Source: an uncultured Lachnospiraceae bacterium
GTDB lineage: Bacteria > Bacillota > Clostridia > Lachnospirales > Lachnospiraceae
DNA: 64,000 nt
Assembly: GCA_900554415.1 (NCBI GenBank)
Contig: USGU01000014.1
Location: 4,213-68,212, forward strand
Direction of reading: 5' to 3'
Position numbers and translations under genes: made by a program. The notes beneath the pieces are model-generated. The model had not been told where the DNA came from. It worked only from the letters and a program-made list of their open reading frames with translations, and made no database searches. Within the stretch, counting starts at the first letter, position 1, and the number at the start of each line of letters is the position of its first letter. Below are positions 15,999 through 25,088 of the stretch, piece after piece.

Positions 15999-18374
15999 AT
16001 GAATCAGAAAACACTGACCAAATTGGAATTTAACAAAATTATAGACCTTCTTATAGAACACGCCTCCTCTATGGGTGGCAAACACGCATGTAAACATATC
16101 AAAATCATGACAGACTTAGCAGCAATCAATACTGCGCAGGAACAGACTGCCGCCGCATTTACCCGGATTGTCAAAAAAGGACATTTATCTTTCAGTGGAT
16201 GTTATGCAGTATCTGACTCCTTAAAGCGCCTGGAAGTAGGCAGTGCCCTCACAGCACCGGAACTGCTTCGAATCGGAAAGCTGCTGAAAGTGACTGCACA
16301 TGCGAAAACCTATGGACATCACGATACGGTGGATGAAAGGAACGACTGTCTGGACATCTTTTTCGAGTCACTGACTCCGCTCACACAAATCTGTTCGGAA
16401 ATTGACCGCTGTATTATCAGTGATGAGGAAATCAGTGATGACGCAAGTGCAAACCTGAAACAAATCCGCCGCCGTATTAATGGTATGAACGACAAGATTC
16501 ATTCCACTTTGACCAGCCTGTTAAATGGCTCCATGCGAAGCTATTTACAGGATGCTATCATCACCATGCGTGGTGACCGCTACTGTCTGCCGGTAAAGGC
16601 AGAATATCGGAATCAGGTAAATGGAATGATTCACGACCAGTCCTCCACCGGTTCCACCCTGTTTATTGAGCCAATGGCTATCGTGAAGTTAAATAATGAC
16701 TTAAAAGAGTTGTACCGTGAGGAGCAGGAAGAAATACAGGTGATTCTCGCCCGTATCAGTGCAGATGTGGCCGAGTATGTAAATGAAATCCGCATAAACT
16801 ATAAATCATTAACAGAACTGGATTTTATCTTTGCAAGAGGCTATCTGGCTTTGGATATGAATGCCAGCCGCCCGATTTTCAATCAGGAAGGACGCATCCG
16901 GATTCGGGAAGGACGTCATCCGCTTTTGGATAAGAAACGTGTAGTTCCAATTTCGCTGACCCTGGGTGATACCTTTGACCTGTTAATCGTAACCGGACCA
17001 AATACAGGTGGAAAAACCGTATCCTTAAAAACAGTCGGACTCTTTACCCTTATGGGACAGGCCGGTCTTCACATTCCGGCTCTGGAGCGTTCAGAACTGG
17101 CGGTTTTTAAGAAAGTATTTGCAGATATTGGAGATGAACAGAGTATCGAGCAATCCTTAAGTACCTTTTCCTCTCATATGACAAATATTGTTTCGTTCCT
17201 GAAGCATGTGGATAAAGATTCTCTGGTACTTTTTGATGAACTTGGTGCTGGAACTGACCCTACAGAGGGTGCCGCACTGGCAACCTCTATCTTATCTTAT
17301 CTGCACAATCAAGGAATCCGTACCATGGCGACCACCCATTACAGCGAGTTGAAGGTCTATGCTCTCTCTACTCCGGGTGTGGAAAATGCCTGCTGCGAAT
17401 TTAATGTAGAGACTTTAAGTCCAACCTATCATCTGCTGATTGGTATTCCAGGCAAGAGTAATGCCTTTGCCATTTCAGAAAAATTGGGACTTCCTCCCTA
17501 CATTATCGATGATGCCAAATCCCGTTTGAGTGAACAGGATGAATCCTTCGAAGATCTGCTGACGGATTTGGAAGAAAAACGCCGCACCATAGAGAAAGAA
17601 CACTCTGAAATTGCCACCTACCGCAGAGAAATGGAACGTCTGAAATCAGAAATGGATGCCAAGCAGGAGAAACTGGACGCACAGCATGACCGCATTATCC
17701 GTGAGGCAAATGAAAAGGCAACCTCGATTGTCCGTGAAGCAAAAGATTTTGCAGATGAGACCATGAAGAACTTCCGCAAATTCGGCAAAGAAAGTATTTC
17801 CGCTTCCGAAATGGAGAAAGAGCGTGAGCGGATTCGTAAGCAGCTTGCCAAAACACAGAATACAACAAAATTAGAAGTGAAAAAGCCGAAAAAGCAGCAC
17901 AAAGCAAGTGATTTCCATTTAGGTGACTCCGTAAAAGTATTGAGTATGAACCTGACCGGCTCCGTCACTTCTCTGCCGGACGCAAAGGGAAATCTGTTTG
18001 TACAGATGGGTATTCTCCGTTCTCAGGTAAATATTTCCGATTTGGAAATCATCGAAGAACCGCTTACTGTAACGGCAAAACAAATGCGTCGTACTTCCAC
18101 CGGCAAAATGAAAATGGGTAAATCCATGTCCGTCAGTCCGGAAATCAATTTATTGGGAAAAACAGTAGACGAAGCCATTGCCGCTCTGGACAAATATCTG
18201 GATGATGCCTATATTGCCCACGTAAGCCCAGTGCGTATTGTACACGGAAAAGGTACGGGAGCACTCCGTAATGGAATCCACCAGTACCTGCGCCGTCAGA
18301 AAAATATTGCATCCTTCCGCCTTGGAGCTTTTGGCGAAGGAGATGCCGGTGTTACAATTGTCGAGTTCAAATAA
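15999..18374 (+). CDS. mutS2: MutS2 with C-terminal Smr endonuclease domain
   Basis: 791 residues from the ATG at 15999, eight bases after GAGGTGA; an upstream GTG is less likely. Walker A is GPNTGGKTVSLKT, Walker B LVLFDELGAGTDPTEGAAL, and a coiled coil runs from about residue 510 to 620. The C-terminal Smr domain contains LLGKTVDEAIAALDKYLDDA and RIVHGKGTGALRNGIHQYL. MutS2 acts on recombination intermediates and, as more recent work shows, on collided ribosomes. It is read divergently from the HtrA-like gene and followed by a two-component system 18 bp later. Confidence 0.95.
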   Translation: MNQKTLTKLEFNKIIDLLIEHASSMGGKHACKHIKIMTDLAAINTAQEQTAAAFTRIVKKGHLSFSGCYAVSDSLKRLEVGSALTAPELLRIGKLLKVTAHAKTYGHHDTVDERNDCLDIFFESLTPLTQICSEIDRCIISDEEISDDASANLKQIRRRINGMNDKIHSTLTSLLNGSMRSYLQDAIITMRGDRYCLPVKAEYRNQVNGMIHDQSSTGSTLFIEPMAIVKLNNDLKELYREEQEEIQVILARISADVAEYVNEIRINYKSLTELDFIFARGYLALDMNASRPIFNQEGRIRIREGRHPLLDKKRVVPISLTLGDTFDLLIVTGPNTGGKTVSLKTVGLFTLMGQAGLHIPALERSELAVFKKVFADIGDEQSIEQSLSTFSSHMTNIVSFLKHVDKDSLVLFDELGAGTDPTEGAALATSILSYLHNQGIRTMATTHYSELKVYALSTPGVENACCEFNVETLSPTYHLLIGIPGKSNAFAISEKLGLPPYIIDDAKSRLSEQDESFEDLLTDLEEKRRTIEKEHSEIATYRREMERLKSEMDAKQEKLDAQHDRIIREANEKATSIVREAKDFADETMKNFRKFGKESISASEMEKERERIRKQLAKTQNTTKLEVKKPKKQHKASDFHLGDSVKVLSMNLTGSVTSLPDAKGNLFVQMGILRSQVNISDLEIIEEPLTVTAKQMRRTSTGKMKMGKSMSVSPEINLLGKTVDEAIAALDKYLDDAYIAHVSPVRIVHGKGTGALRNGIHQYLRRQKNIASFRLGAFGEGDAGVTIVEFK

Positions 18375-18392
18375 TCGCAGAAAGGAGTTATT

Positions 18393-19100
18393 ATGACAAT
18401 CAAACAGAAAATCTTAATCGTCGATGACGATGAAAATATTGCAGAACTGATTTCTCTGTATCTTGCAAAGGAATGTTTCGATACGATGATGGTTCATGAC
18501 GGAATGGATGCCATTTCCGCCTTTGATACCTATCAACCAAATTTAATTCTTCTGGATTTGATGCTTCCCGGCATTGACGGCTACCAGGTCTGCAGGGAAA
18601 TCCGTGGTAAATCTAATGTTCCAATTATCATGCTCTCTGCCAAAGGAGAAGTTTTTGACAAAGTTCTTGGACTGGAGCTTGGTGCAGATGACTATATTAT
18701 CAAGCCATTTGACTCAAAGGAATTAGTGGCACGTGTAAGAGCGGTCCTGCGCCGCTACCAGCCTCAGCCTGCCGCTGCAGAAGCCGCACCTCAGACTCAG
18801 GGAAAATGTGTGGAATATCCGGGAATTATCATTAATCTTACCAACTACTCCGTTATGGTGGATGGGAAAAATGTAGAAATGCCGCCAAAAGAACTGGAAC
18901 TTTTATATTTCCTTGCAGCTTCTCCAAATCAGGTATTTACCCGCGAGCAGCTTCTGGACCAACTTTGGGGATATGAATACATTGGAGATACCCGCACAGT
19001 AGATGTGCATATCAAGCGGCTCCGCGAAAAAGTGAAGGACCATCCTACATGGAAATTAAGTACTGTATGGGGAATTGGCTACAAATTTGAGGTGAAATAA
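18393..19100 (+). CDS. OmpR/PhoB-family response regulator
   Basis: 235 residues: receiver domain with VDDDEN and phospho-acceptor aspartate in LILLDLMLPGIDGY, conserved lysine in DYIIKPFD, then a winged-helix domain ending STVWGIGYKFEVK. A proline/alanine-rich linker (about residues 128-145) joins them. Its stop overlaps the kinase start (TAATG), so the pair is translationally coupled. It lies 18 bp after mutS2 with AGAAAGGAG before the ATG. It resembles WalR/PhoP-type regulators, but the signal cannot be told. Confidence 0.92.
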   Translation: MTIKQKILIVDDDENIAELISLYLAKECFDTMMVHDGMDAISAFDTYQPNLILLDLMLPGIDGYQVCREIRGKSNVPIIMLSAKGEVFDKVLGLELGADDYIIKPFDSKELVARVRAVLRRYQPQPAAAEAAPQTQGKCVEYPGIIINLTNYSVMVDGKNVEMPPKELELLYFLAASPNQVFTREQLLDQLWGYEYIGDTRTVDVHIKRLREKVKDHPTWKLSTVWGIGYKFEVK

Positions 19101-20512
19101 TGCGCAGCACTCTTTATCTGAAATTTATCTTACTTTATATTATAGTAGGCTTTTTAAGTATTTTCACAGTAAGTGCCCTGTCCTCCCCGCTGGTAACAGA
19201 TTATCTGGAAAAAGACGCTGCCGGAACACTCTATCAAAGTGCAAGTCTCATGACAACGGACTATTTGTCTAAATATTTTTCGGAGGGAACTTCCATTACT
19301 GATGTCTACACCCAGCTTACCGGAATGAGTTCTTATCTGCAGGCTACTGTCTGGTTTGTAGAAAAGGATGGAAGCATGATTGCTTCTGCTCACACAAATG
19401 ATGTGACCTCGGTTCCATCCTCTATCGAAGATTTTAATCCTGCGGAAGCTGGTGGAAGTCAGTATATGACAGGTACTTACCATAACTACTTTAACGAAGA
19501 AGTGATTACCGTAATCACTCCGGTTACACAACAGTTTGTCACAAAAGGATACCTTATAATACACAAGCCTTATCGTGCAGTAAATGAACTGAAAAATTTC
19601 TTCATACAGCGTTTGCTTATTATGGTGCTGTGTGTATATTTGTTCTCTTTCATCATTTTGTTTGGTATTCATTTTTTCATTTACCGTCCGCTGCGCAAAA
19701 TTACCGACGCAGCCACACAATATGCTTCTGGCAATTTGGATGTTGTCATCCCGGTAAATTCACAGGACGAGATGGGGTATTTATCTGCCTCTCTTAACTA
19801 TATGTCTGCCCAGTTAAAAGACATGGAAGATTATCAAAAGAAATTTGTTGCAAATGTTTCCCATGATTTTCGCTCTCCGCTCACCTCTATCAAGGGTTAT
19901 GTGGAAGCCATGGCAGATGGAACCATTCCTGTAGAAATGCAGGATAAATATTTAAAAATTATTTTATTTGAAACAGAACGGCTGACAGATTTGACAAAAG
20001 ACTTACTGACATTAAATGAATTTGACACCAAACATTTATTACTCAGCAAAACAGAATTTGACATTCAACAGCTTATCAAAGATACTGCTGCCAGTTTTGA
20101 GGGAACTTGTACAGACAAGCAGATTACCATTGATTTACTGTTTGCTTCCCGTACGTTAATTGTATTTGCTGACAAGCGGAAAATTCAGCAGGTACTTTAT
20201 AACCTATTAGATAATGCCATCAAATTCAGCGAATTCGACTCCTCTATTACGATTGAAACCACCGAGAGAGGCGATAAAGCTTTTATTTCTGTCAAGGATA
20301 ACGGAATCGGAATTCCTCGCCAAAGTCTGAATAAGATTTGGGAGCGTTTTTATAAAACAGACTTATCCCGTGGCAAAGACAAAAAAGGAACTGGACTTGG
20401 TCTTTCCATTGTCAAAGAAATCATTCAGGCACACAATGAAAACATCAATGTGATTAGTACGGAAGGTGTCGGCACTGAATTTGTCTTTTCTCTGCCTAAA
20501 GCAAAAAGATAG
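19100..20512 (+). CDS. Membrane sensor histidine kinase
   Basis: 470 residues: helix at about 7-28, extracellular domain to about 165, second helix (MVLCVYLFSFIILFGIHFFIY), HAMP linker, then HisKA with the phosphorylated histidine in NVSHDFRSPLTSIKGYVEAM and HATPase_c with NLLDNAIKFS, DNGIGIP and GTGLGLSIVKEI. It overlaps the response regulator by one base. The extracellular sensor domain is about 135 residues and its ligand is unknown. Confidence 0.92.
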   Translation: MRSTLYLKFILLYIIVGFLSIFTVSALSSPLVTDYLEKDAAGTLYQSASLMTTDYLSKYFSEGTSITDVYTQLTGMSSYLQATVWFVEKDGSMIASAHTNDVTSVPSSIEDFNPAEAGGSQYMTGTYHNYFNEEVITVITPVTQQFVTKGYLIIHKPYRAVNELKNFFIQRLLIMVLCVYLFSFIILFGIHFFIYRPLRKITDAATQYASGNLDVVIPVNSQDEMGYLSASLNYMSAQLKDMEDYQKKFVANVSHDFRSPLTSIKGYVEAMADGTIPVEMQDKYLKIILFETERLTDLTKDLLTLNEFDTKHLLLSKTEFDIQQLIKDTAASFEGTCTDKQITIDLLFASRTLIVFADKRKIQQVLYNLLDNAIKFSEFDSSITIETTERGDKAFISVKDNGIGIPRQSLNKIWERFYKTDLSRGKDKKGTGLGLSIVKEIIQAHNENINVISTEGVGTEFVFSLPKAKR

Positions 20513-20546
20513 AATCCACTTTCAAAGTGAGATTCTATCTTTTTTA
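20506..20546 (+). terminator. Terminator of the two-component operon
   Basis: AAGATAGAATC pairs with GATTCTATCTT across a 14-base loop and is followed by TTTTTATTT. Confidence 0.85.
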
Positions 20547-20584
20547 TTTACGCAAAGTGTGTTTCACATCGTGCTATGCATGAT

Positions 20585-21769
20585 TTAGTACATCATGTTC
20601 TGAATGGTAGTGTCGTTTATATTTTTCTCAGTTACCCAGGTAAATCCGGTATCTACTACGGCCTCATTTCCTTCTCCCATGACAGCACGCACACATGCTA
20701 CCACTGTAGCATAACCGATTCCATATGGATTTTGAATAATCAGCCCAGAAATCTTACCAGATGTAAGCCTGTCAAGCTGTGCTTCTCCACCATCAAAACT
20801 GACTACCTTATATTCATCTGCATGATCCGTCTCATCAATTGCTCCAATCACTGTTTCTGCAACAGATTCGGAGGTTGTGTAAATTCCTCTGATATCTGCA
20901 TGCTTCTCCAGCAGATATGTAATGACTTCTTTGTCAGTAAGGGCTTCTGCCATAGATGTTACTTCTTCCGATTCTGCCGCGACACCTGCACGCTCTGCCG
21001 CAATCTGTCTCTTAATTGCTTCTAAATCATCCATATGATAAACGTTATCCACAGATACCCCTTCGTGTTCTGCTTCAATTGCATCTACAAATCCTTTTTC
21101 CCGTTCTGCTGATGATGTCGACGTAGAATCCTGAACAAACGCCAATACTTCTCCCTCATCATTAATCATGTCACATAACTTATCTGCTGCTGTTTTACCT
21201 GCTTCTTCGTTATCTGTATCTACCATGCATACCACATCTTTATAATTTGTACCAGAATCAAAAGCTACAATTGGCACTCCATTCTCTGCAGCAAGGTCAA
21301 ACTGCACCTCACTGGCCGAAGCATCTGCAAGGGCAATTCCTACTGCGACCGGATAACGGTCAAGCTCTTCATCCAAAATGTTCACCTGCTCATCTACATC
21401 TGTTTCTGATGCAGGAGCTGAATAGCTAAGAACAATCTTATCTTTTCCCTTATAACCAAGTGCTGCATTCAATTCGTCTACTGCTTCCTGTGCACCTTCG
21501 TGCACTGCACTCCAGTATGCGGACTTTTTTCCTCGTCCTATCAGAGAAATCGTGCTTCCCGGCTCTAATGTAAGCCCCTGTATATTTCCATAAGCATGTG
21601 GCTGCACTGCATCCAGCCTGCTGTCTTCCTGACTTCCTTCTGTTGTATTATTGGTACTATCTGTATTATTCTTCTTTGTTGTATCCTTTTTTGACGACGT
21701 ACCCTGGCAGGCCGTAACAGCCATCATCATACAAAGAATGCCGGCTAATATTTTTTTCGTTTTCCTCAT
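20585..21769 (-). CDS. Substrate-binding lipoprotein, Peripla_BP_4 (ribose/galactose-type)
   Basis: 394 residues with a lipoprotein signal (lipobox AVTAC at about residue 20), a Ser/Thr/Asn-rich linker and a periplasmic-binding-protein fold: SLIGRGKKSAYWSAVHEGAQ, ASEVQFDLAAENGVPIVAFD, GIYTTSESVAETVIGAI, VVSFDGGEAQLDRL and IIQNPYGIGYATV. These proteins bind sugars or autoinducer-like ligands for CUT2 transporters or chemosensing. No permease or ATPase gene is adjacent, so it is an orphan; it may work with the neighbouring sensor kinase or a remote transporter. Codon use looks native. Confidence 0.85.
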   Translation of the reverse strand: MRKTKKILAGILCMMMAVTACQGTSSKKDTTKKNNTDSTNNTTEGSQEDSRLDAVQPHAYGNIQGLTLEPGSTISLIGRGKKSAYWSAVHEGAQEAVDELNAALGYKGKDKIVLSYSAPASETDVDEQVNILDEELDRYPVAVGIALADASASEVQFDLAAENGVPIVAFDSGTNYKDVVCMVDTDNEEAGKTAADKLCDMINDEGEVLAFVQDSTSTSSAEREKGFVDAIEAEHEGVSVDNVYHMDDLEAIKRQIAAERAGVAAESEEVTSMAEALTDKEVITYLLEKHADIRGIYTTSESVAETVIGAIDETDHADEYKVVSFDGGEAQLDRLTSGKISGLIIQNPYGIGYATVVACVRAVMGEGNEAVVDTGFTWVTEKNINDTTIQNMMY

Positions 21770-21991
21770 ATAACCATATTTCCTTTCGTCTTCAGTTTAC
21801 ACATTACCCACTATACACCAAATCTCCCAAAAAAGGAAAAATAATTTCTTAAGTTTTCTTAAATTTTATCAAATCTTTCTTCATAATTAAGATTTTTACT
21901 TTAGTTTCCACTTGTATCTTTGATATATATGTATTAAAATAAGCTTGTTGCAAACAACAACTCAGAATTATGAATTAAAGGAGGTTTTATT

Positions 21992-22168
21992 ATGACAAGT
22001 CTGCGTGTTATCTCGGATGACTGTGTATCTTGCGGAGCTTGTGAATCAGAGTGTCCGGTAAGCGCAATTGCCATGGGTGATACACATATGGAAATCAACT
22101 CGGATATGTGTGCTGGCTGCGGTATCTGCCAGACAGTCTGTCCGGTTGGTGCAATTACCGAAGAATAA
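21992..22168 (+). CDS. Small 2[4Fe-4S] ferredoxin
   Basis: 58 residues beginning MTSLRVISDDCVSCGACESE. Two CxxCxxCxxxCP motifs (CVSCGACESECP and CAGCGICQTVCP) bind two [4Fe-4S] clusters, giving a bacterial-type clostridial ferredoxin for low-potential electron transfer. AAGGAGG precedes the ATG. A paralogue follows 59 bp later. Confidence 0.92.
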   Translation: MTSLRVISDDCVSCGACESECPVSAIAMGDTHMEINSDMCAGCGICQTVCPVGAITEE

Positions 22169-22227
22169 TTCCTTACTTTATTTACTTGATTCTACAAATA
22201 ATTATTTTGACCAAGGAGGGTTCTATT

Positions 22228-22398
22228 ATGGCACGTACTATTTCAGATGATTGCGTATCTTGCGGAGCATGCGAATCAGAATGTCCAGTTGGCGCTATCG
22301 CTATGGGCGGTGATCATATGGAAATCAATGCAGATGCATGCATCGATTGCGGCGCATGTGAAAATGCATGTCCAATGAGCGCTATCAGCGAAGCATAA
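22228..22398 (+). CDS. Small 2[4Fe-4S] ferredoxin, tandem paralogue
   Basis: 56 residues (MARTISDDCVSCGACESECP at the start) with the two cluster motifs CVSCGACESECP and CIDCGACENACP. It is very close to the preceding ferredoxin in its first half, showing a tandem duplication. AAGGAGG lies upstream of the ATG, and a terminator follows directly. Typical of clostridial ferredoxins. Confidence 0.92.
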   Translation: MARTISDDCVSCGACESECPVGAIAMGGDHMEINADACIDCGACENACPMSAISEA

Positions 22399-22425
22399 TT
22401 TGTACATAATCTGTACATGTAAGTT

Positions 22426-22462
22426 ACCAGCTTTTGTATTTTACAGAAGCTGGTCTTTTTTT
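22426..22462 (+). terminator. Terminator after the ferredoxin pair
   Basis: ACCAGCTT and AAGCTGGT pair, followed by CTTTTTTT. Confidence 0.88.
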
Positions 22463-22575
22463 GCGCAATTTGTCGAACGATTCTCGTCCCATTTTCCGCC
22501 TCTTATGTTAAAATATATTTGATAATCAATTACCTTAGAACAACTTTTTGAGGTATAAATAAGGAGGTTAATCGT

Positions 22576-23172
22576 ATGGGCGAGGTTCACTATCTGATTT
22601 CAGAGACCGCCAAACGCGTGGGCGTAGAATCTCATGCACTCCGCCACTGGGAAGAAGAACTTTCCCTTCCTATCGGGCGAACAGAAATGGGACATCGTTA
22701 CTATACGGAAGAAGATATACAACTTTTCAGTTGTATCAAAGAACTCAAAGAACAAGGCATTCTCTTGAAAGAAATTAAAGAACTACTCCCCGATATCTTA
22801 CATACCAAAGCACTTCTTAAATCGAAAAAAGAAATTCCAGCTTCCACAAATACAGTTTCTGTTGCGAACACAATTTCTTCTTCTGAAGTTCTTCCTTCGC
22901 AGCCTAGACTGGTTGAATTTCAGGAATTTTTGGGAACGACTCTGCAAAATGTAATTACCGAAAATAACAAAATACTGGAAGAAAATATTTCCCGAAATGT
23001 TTCAGAGCAAATTGCCAAAGAGATGGATATGATGTTGAGTGCAAAAGAACGGCTGGAAGAAGACCGTTTCCGCAAACTTGACCACTTGATTCGCCAACAG
23101 CAGACCATACGCAAGGAAACCTCCCGTTCCACCGTATCACGCTATCTGCGTCGGTTTCTCGGAGAATCCTAA
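22576..23172 (+). CDS. MerR-family DNA-binding protein
   Basis: 198 residues. The N-terminal winged helix-turn-helix (residues 1-70: ISETAKRVGVESHALRHWEE, GHRYYTEEDIQLFSCIKELK) is MerR type. The remaining part is a serine/threonine linker and a charged helical region, ending TIRKETSRSTVSRYLRRFLG. No cysteine cluster for metal binding is visible. The architecture resembles RacA-like or generic helix-turn-helix proteins more than metal-sensing MerR. AAGGAGG precedes the start. Confidence 0.82.
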   Translation: MGEVHYLISETAKRVGVESHALRHWEEELSLPIGRTEMGHRYYTEEDIQLFSCIKELKEQGILLKEIKELLPDILHTKALLKSKKEIPASTNTVSVANTISSSEVLPSQPRLVEFQEFLGTTLQNVITENNKILEENISRNVSEQIAKEMDMMLSAKERLEEDRFRKLDHLIRQQQTIRKETSRSTVSRYLRRFLGES

Positions 23173-23212
23173 TTTTCGTAACAAACAGACATTTATCCAA
23201 TGTATAAGTACA

Positions 23213-23261
23213 AAAATCTCACAAGCATTTTCTTATTTTCAAGAAATACTTGTGAGATTTT
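23213..23261. terminator. Bidirectional terminator between merR-like gene and dnaB
   Basis: AATCTCACAAG pairs with CTTGTGAGATT, flanked by A- and T-rich tracts on both sides, serving convergent genes. Confidence 0.8.
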
Positions 23262-23280
23262 CTTTCCATATTTGTTCATT

Positions 23281-24627
23281 TTATTCTTGTGGCTGTCTCT
23301 GAGAATTTGCAAATTTAGTGTACTGTGGCAGCCAGGTAAGTGTCACTGTACCAATCGGGCCATTTCTCTGCTTTGCTATGATAATCTCGGCTTCATTGAC
23401 ATGCTCTGTATCTTTATGGTAATAGTCATCTCGATAGATAAACATTACCACATCGGCATCCTGCTCAATCGCTCCAGATTCACGCAAATCCGAAAGCATT
23501 GGTCTATGGTCTGGTCTCTGTTCTACTGCACGACTAAGCTGTGACAGCGAGATAACAGGCACATTCAGCTCCCTGGCAACTGCCTTTAACGAACGGGAAA
23601 TATCTGAGATTTCCTGCTGACGGGAATCACTTCGTTTGCCCACACTTCCACTCATCAACTGCAAATAGTCGATAATAATCATATCAAGACCATGCTCCAG
23701 TTTATATTTTCTACATTTAGAACGCAGCTCTGAAATTGAAATACCCGGTGTATCATCAATAATCAGATTGGATTTTCCAATTGTACCAGCACCTTCTATC
23801 AGTTTCTCCCAGTCAGAATCTTTCAGATTACCGGTTCTGAGAAGCTGGGCATCTACATAGGACTCCAAAGAAAACAATCGGTTTACCAACTGTTCCTTTG
23901 ACATTTCCAGACTGAAAATAGCTACAGTCTTATTTTGGCGGAATGCCACATGTTGCGCAATGTTCAGAACAAATGCTGTCTTTCCCATTGACGGACGAGC
24001 CGCCACCAGAATAAAGTCTGATGGCTGAAATCCCGATGTCTTGTAATCCAAATCGATGAATCCTGTAGGAATCCCAGTTACTGTTCCTTTACTCTTGGAA
24101 GCTTTTTCAATCTTCTCAAGCGCATTTAACACAACCTGTCTGATTGGCACATAATCACTGGCTCCACGATTCTGAACCAGCTCGAATACCTGCTTCTCCG
24201 TTCGTTCCATGATGGCTTCTACCGGTTCTTTTGCAAGATAACAGGCATTGGTAATCTCGTCATTCATCTTAATCATTTTACGAAGAAGCGACTTCTCTGC
24301 TACAATCTCAGCATAGTATTTAATATTTGCCGATGTAGGAACTGCAGCGACCAAATCCCTTACAAATTCCAGACTGCTGATTTCTTCCGGCACATCTTTC
24401 TCTTTCAAACGATTCTGAAGGGTAATTAAATCTACCGGTTTTCCTTCGTTAAACAATTCTACCACGGAATCAAACACGACTCCGTATGCGGTCTGATAGA
24501 AATCTTCTCCACTGATAATCTCAGAAGCTGTGGTAATGGCATCCTTGTCCATCAGCATTGCCCCCACTACAGACTGTTCTGCTTCTATACTGTGCGGCGG
24601 CACCCGCTTAATGAGCGCTTCATCCAT
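23281..24627 (-). CDS. dnaB: Replicative DNA helicase DnaB
   Basis: 448 residues (DnaC in Bacillus terms). The N-terminal domain begins PPHSIEAEQSVVGAMLMDKD; the RecA-like domain has Walker A ARPSMGKTAFVLN, the catalytic motif TVAIFSLEMSKEQL, Walker B MIIIDYLQLM and SQLSRAVEQRPDHRPMLSDL. It is the ring helicase at the replication fork. Order gdpP-rplI-dnaB with 11 bp spacing to rplI is common in Firmicutes. Confidence 0.96.
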   Translation of the reverse strand: MDEALIKRVPPHSIEAEQSVVGAMLMDKDAITTASEIISGEDFYQTAYGVVFDSVVELFNEGKPVDLITLQNRLKEKDVPEEISSLEFVRDLVAAVPTSANIKYYAEIVAEKSLLRKMIKMNDEITNACYLAKEPVEAIMERTEKQVFELVQNRGASDYVPIRQVVLNALEKIEKASKSKGTVTGIPTGFIDLDYKTSGFQPSDFILVAARPSMGKTAFVLNIAQHVAFRQNKTVAIFSLEMSKEQLVNRLFSLESYVDAQLLRTGNLKDSDWEKLIEGAGTIGKSNLIIDDTPGISISELRSKCRKYKLEHGLDMIIIDYLQLMSGSVGKRSDSRQQEISDISRSLKAVARELNVPVISLSQLSRAVEQRPDHRPMLSDLRESGAIEQDADVVMFIYRDDYYHKDTEHVNEAEIIIAKQRNGPIGTVTLTWLPQYTKFANSQRQPQE

Positions 24628-24638
24628 CTTGTTTCCTC

Positions 24639-25085
24639 CTAAGCTTCACCTACATGAACTTTCAGTTCTGCTGTTACTTTCGCATGCAGTTTCACCGGAA
24701 CAATATAGGTTCCAAGTCCTTTAATTGCGTCCTTCATCTGAATTTTCTTTTTATCGATGTCATATCCCATCTGCTCTTTCACTGCGATGGCAATTTCTTT
24801 AGAAGACACCGAACCAAAGGTTCTTCCGCCCTCTCCAGTTTTAATTGTAACTTCTACTTTTCCTGCTTCAATTTTCTTTGCAAGTTCTTTCGCTGCATCC
24901 AATACTTCCTGCGCAACCTTTTCCTCATTCTGTTTATGAAGCTTCAAATCATTCAGATTCTTTCCAGTTGCTTCCAGTCCTAATTTCTTCGGAAGAATAA
25001 AGTTTCGCGCGTATCCGTCATTGACATTTACGATTTCTCCCTTTTTACCAAGTGTTTTTACATCTTCTAATAATATAACTTTCAT
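24639..25085 (-). CDS. rplI: 50S ribosomal protein L9
   Basis: 148 residues starting MKVILLEDVKTLGKKGEIVN with the L9 signature GYARNFILPKKLGLEAT, a central helix and a C-terminal domain (GEGGRTFGSVSSKEIA). Lies 3 bp after gdpP and 11 bp before dnaB; the three are one operon. Confidence 0.97.
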   Translation of the reverse strand: MKVILLEDVKTLGKKGEIVNVNDGYARNFILPKKLGLEATGKNLNDLKLHKQNEEKVAQEVLDAAKELAKKIEAGKVEVTIKTGEGGRTFGSVSSKEIAIAVKEQMGYDIDKKKIQMKDAIKGLGTYIVPVKLHAKVTAELKVHVGEA

Positions 25086-25088
25086 TGT

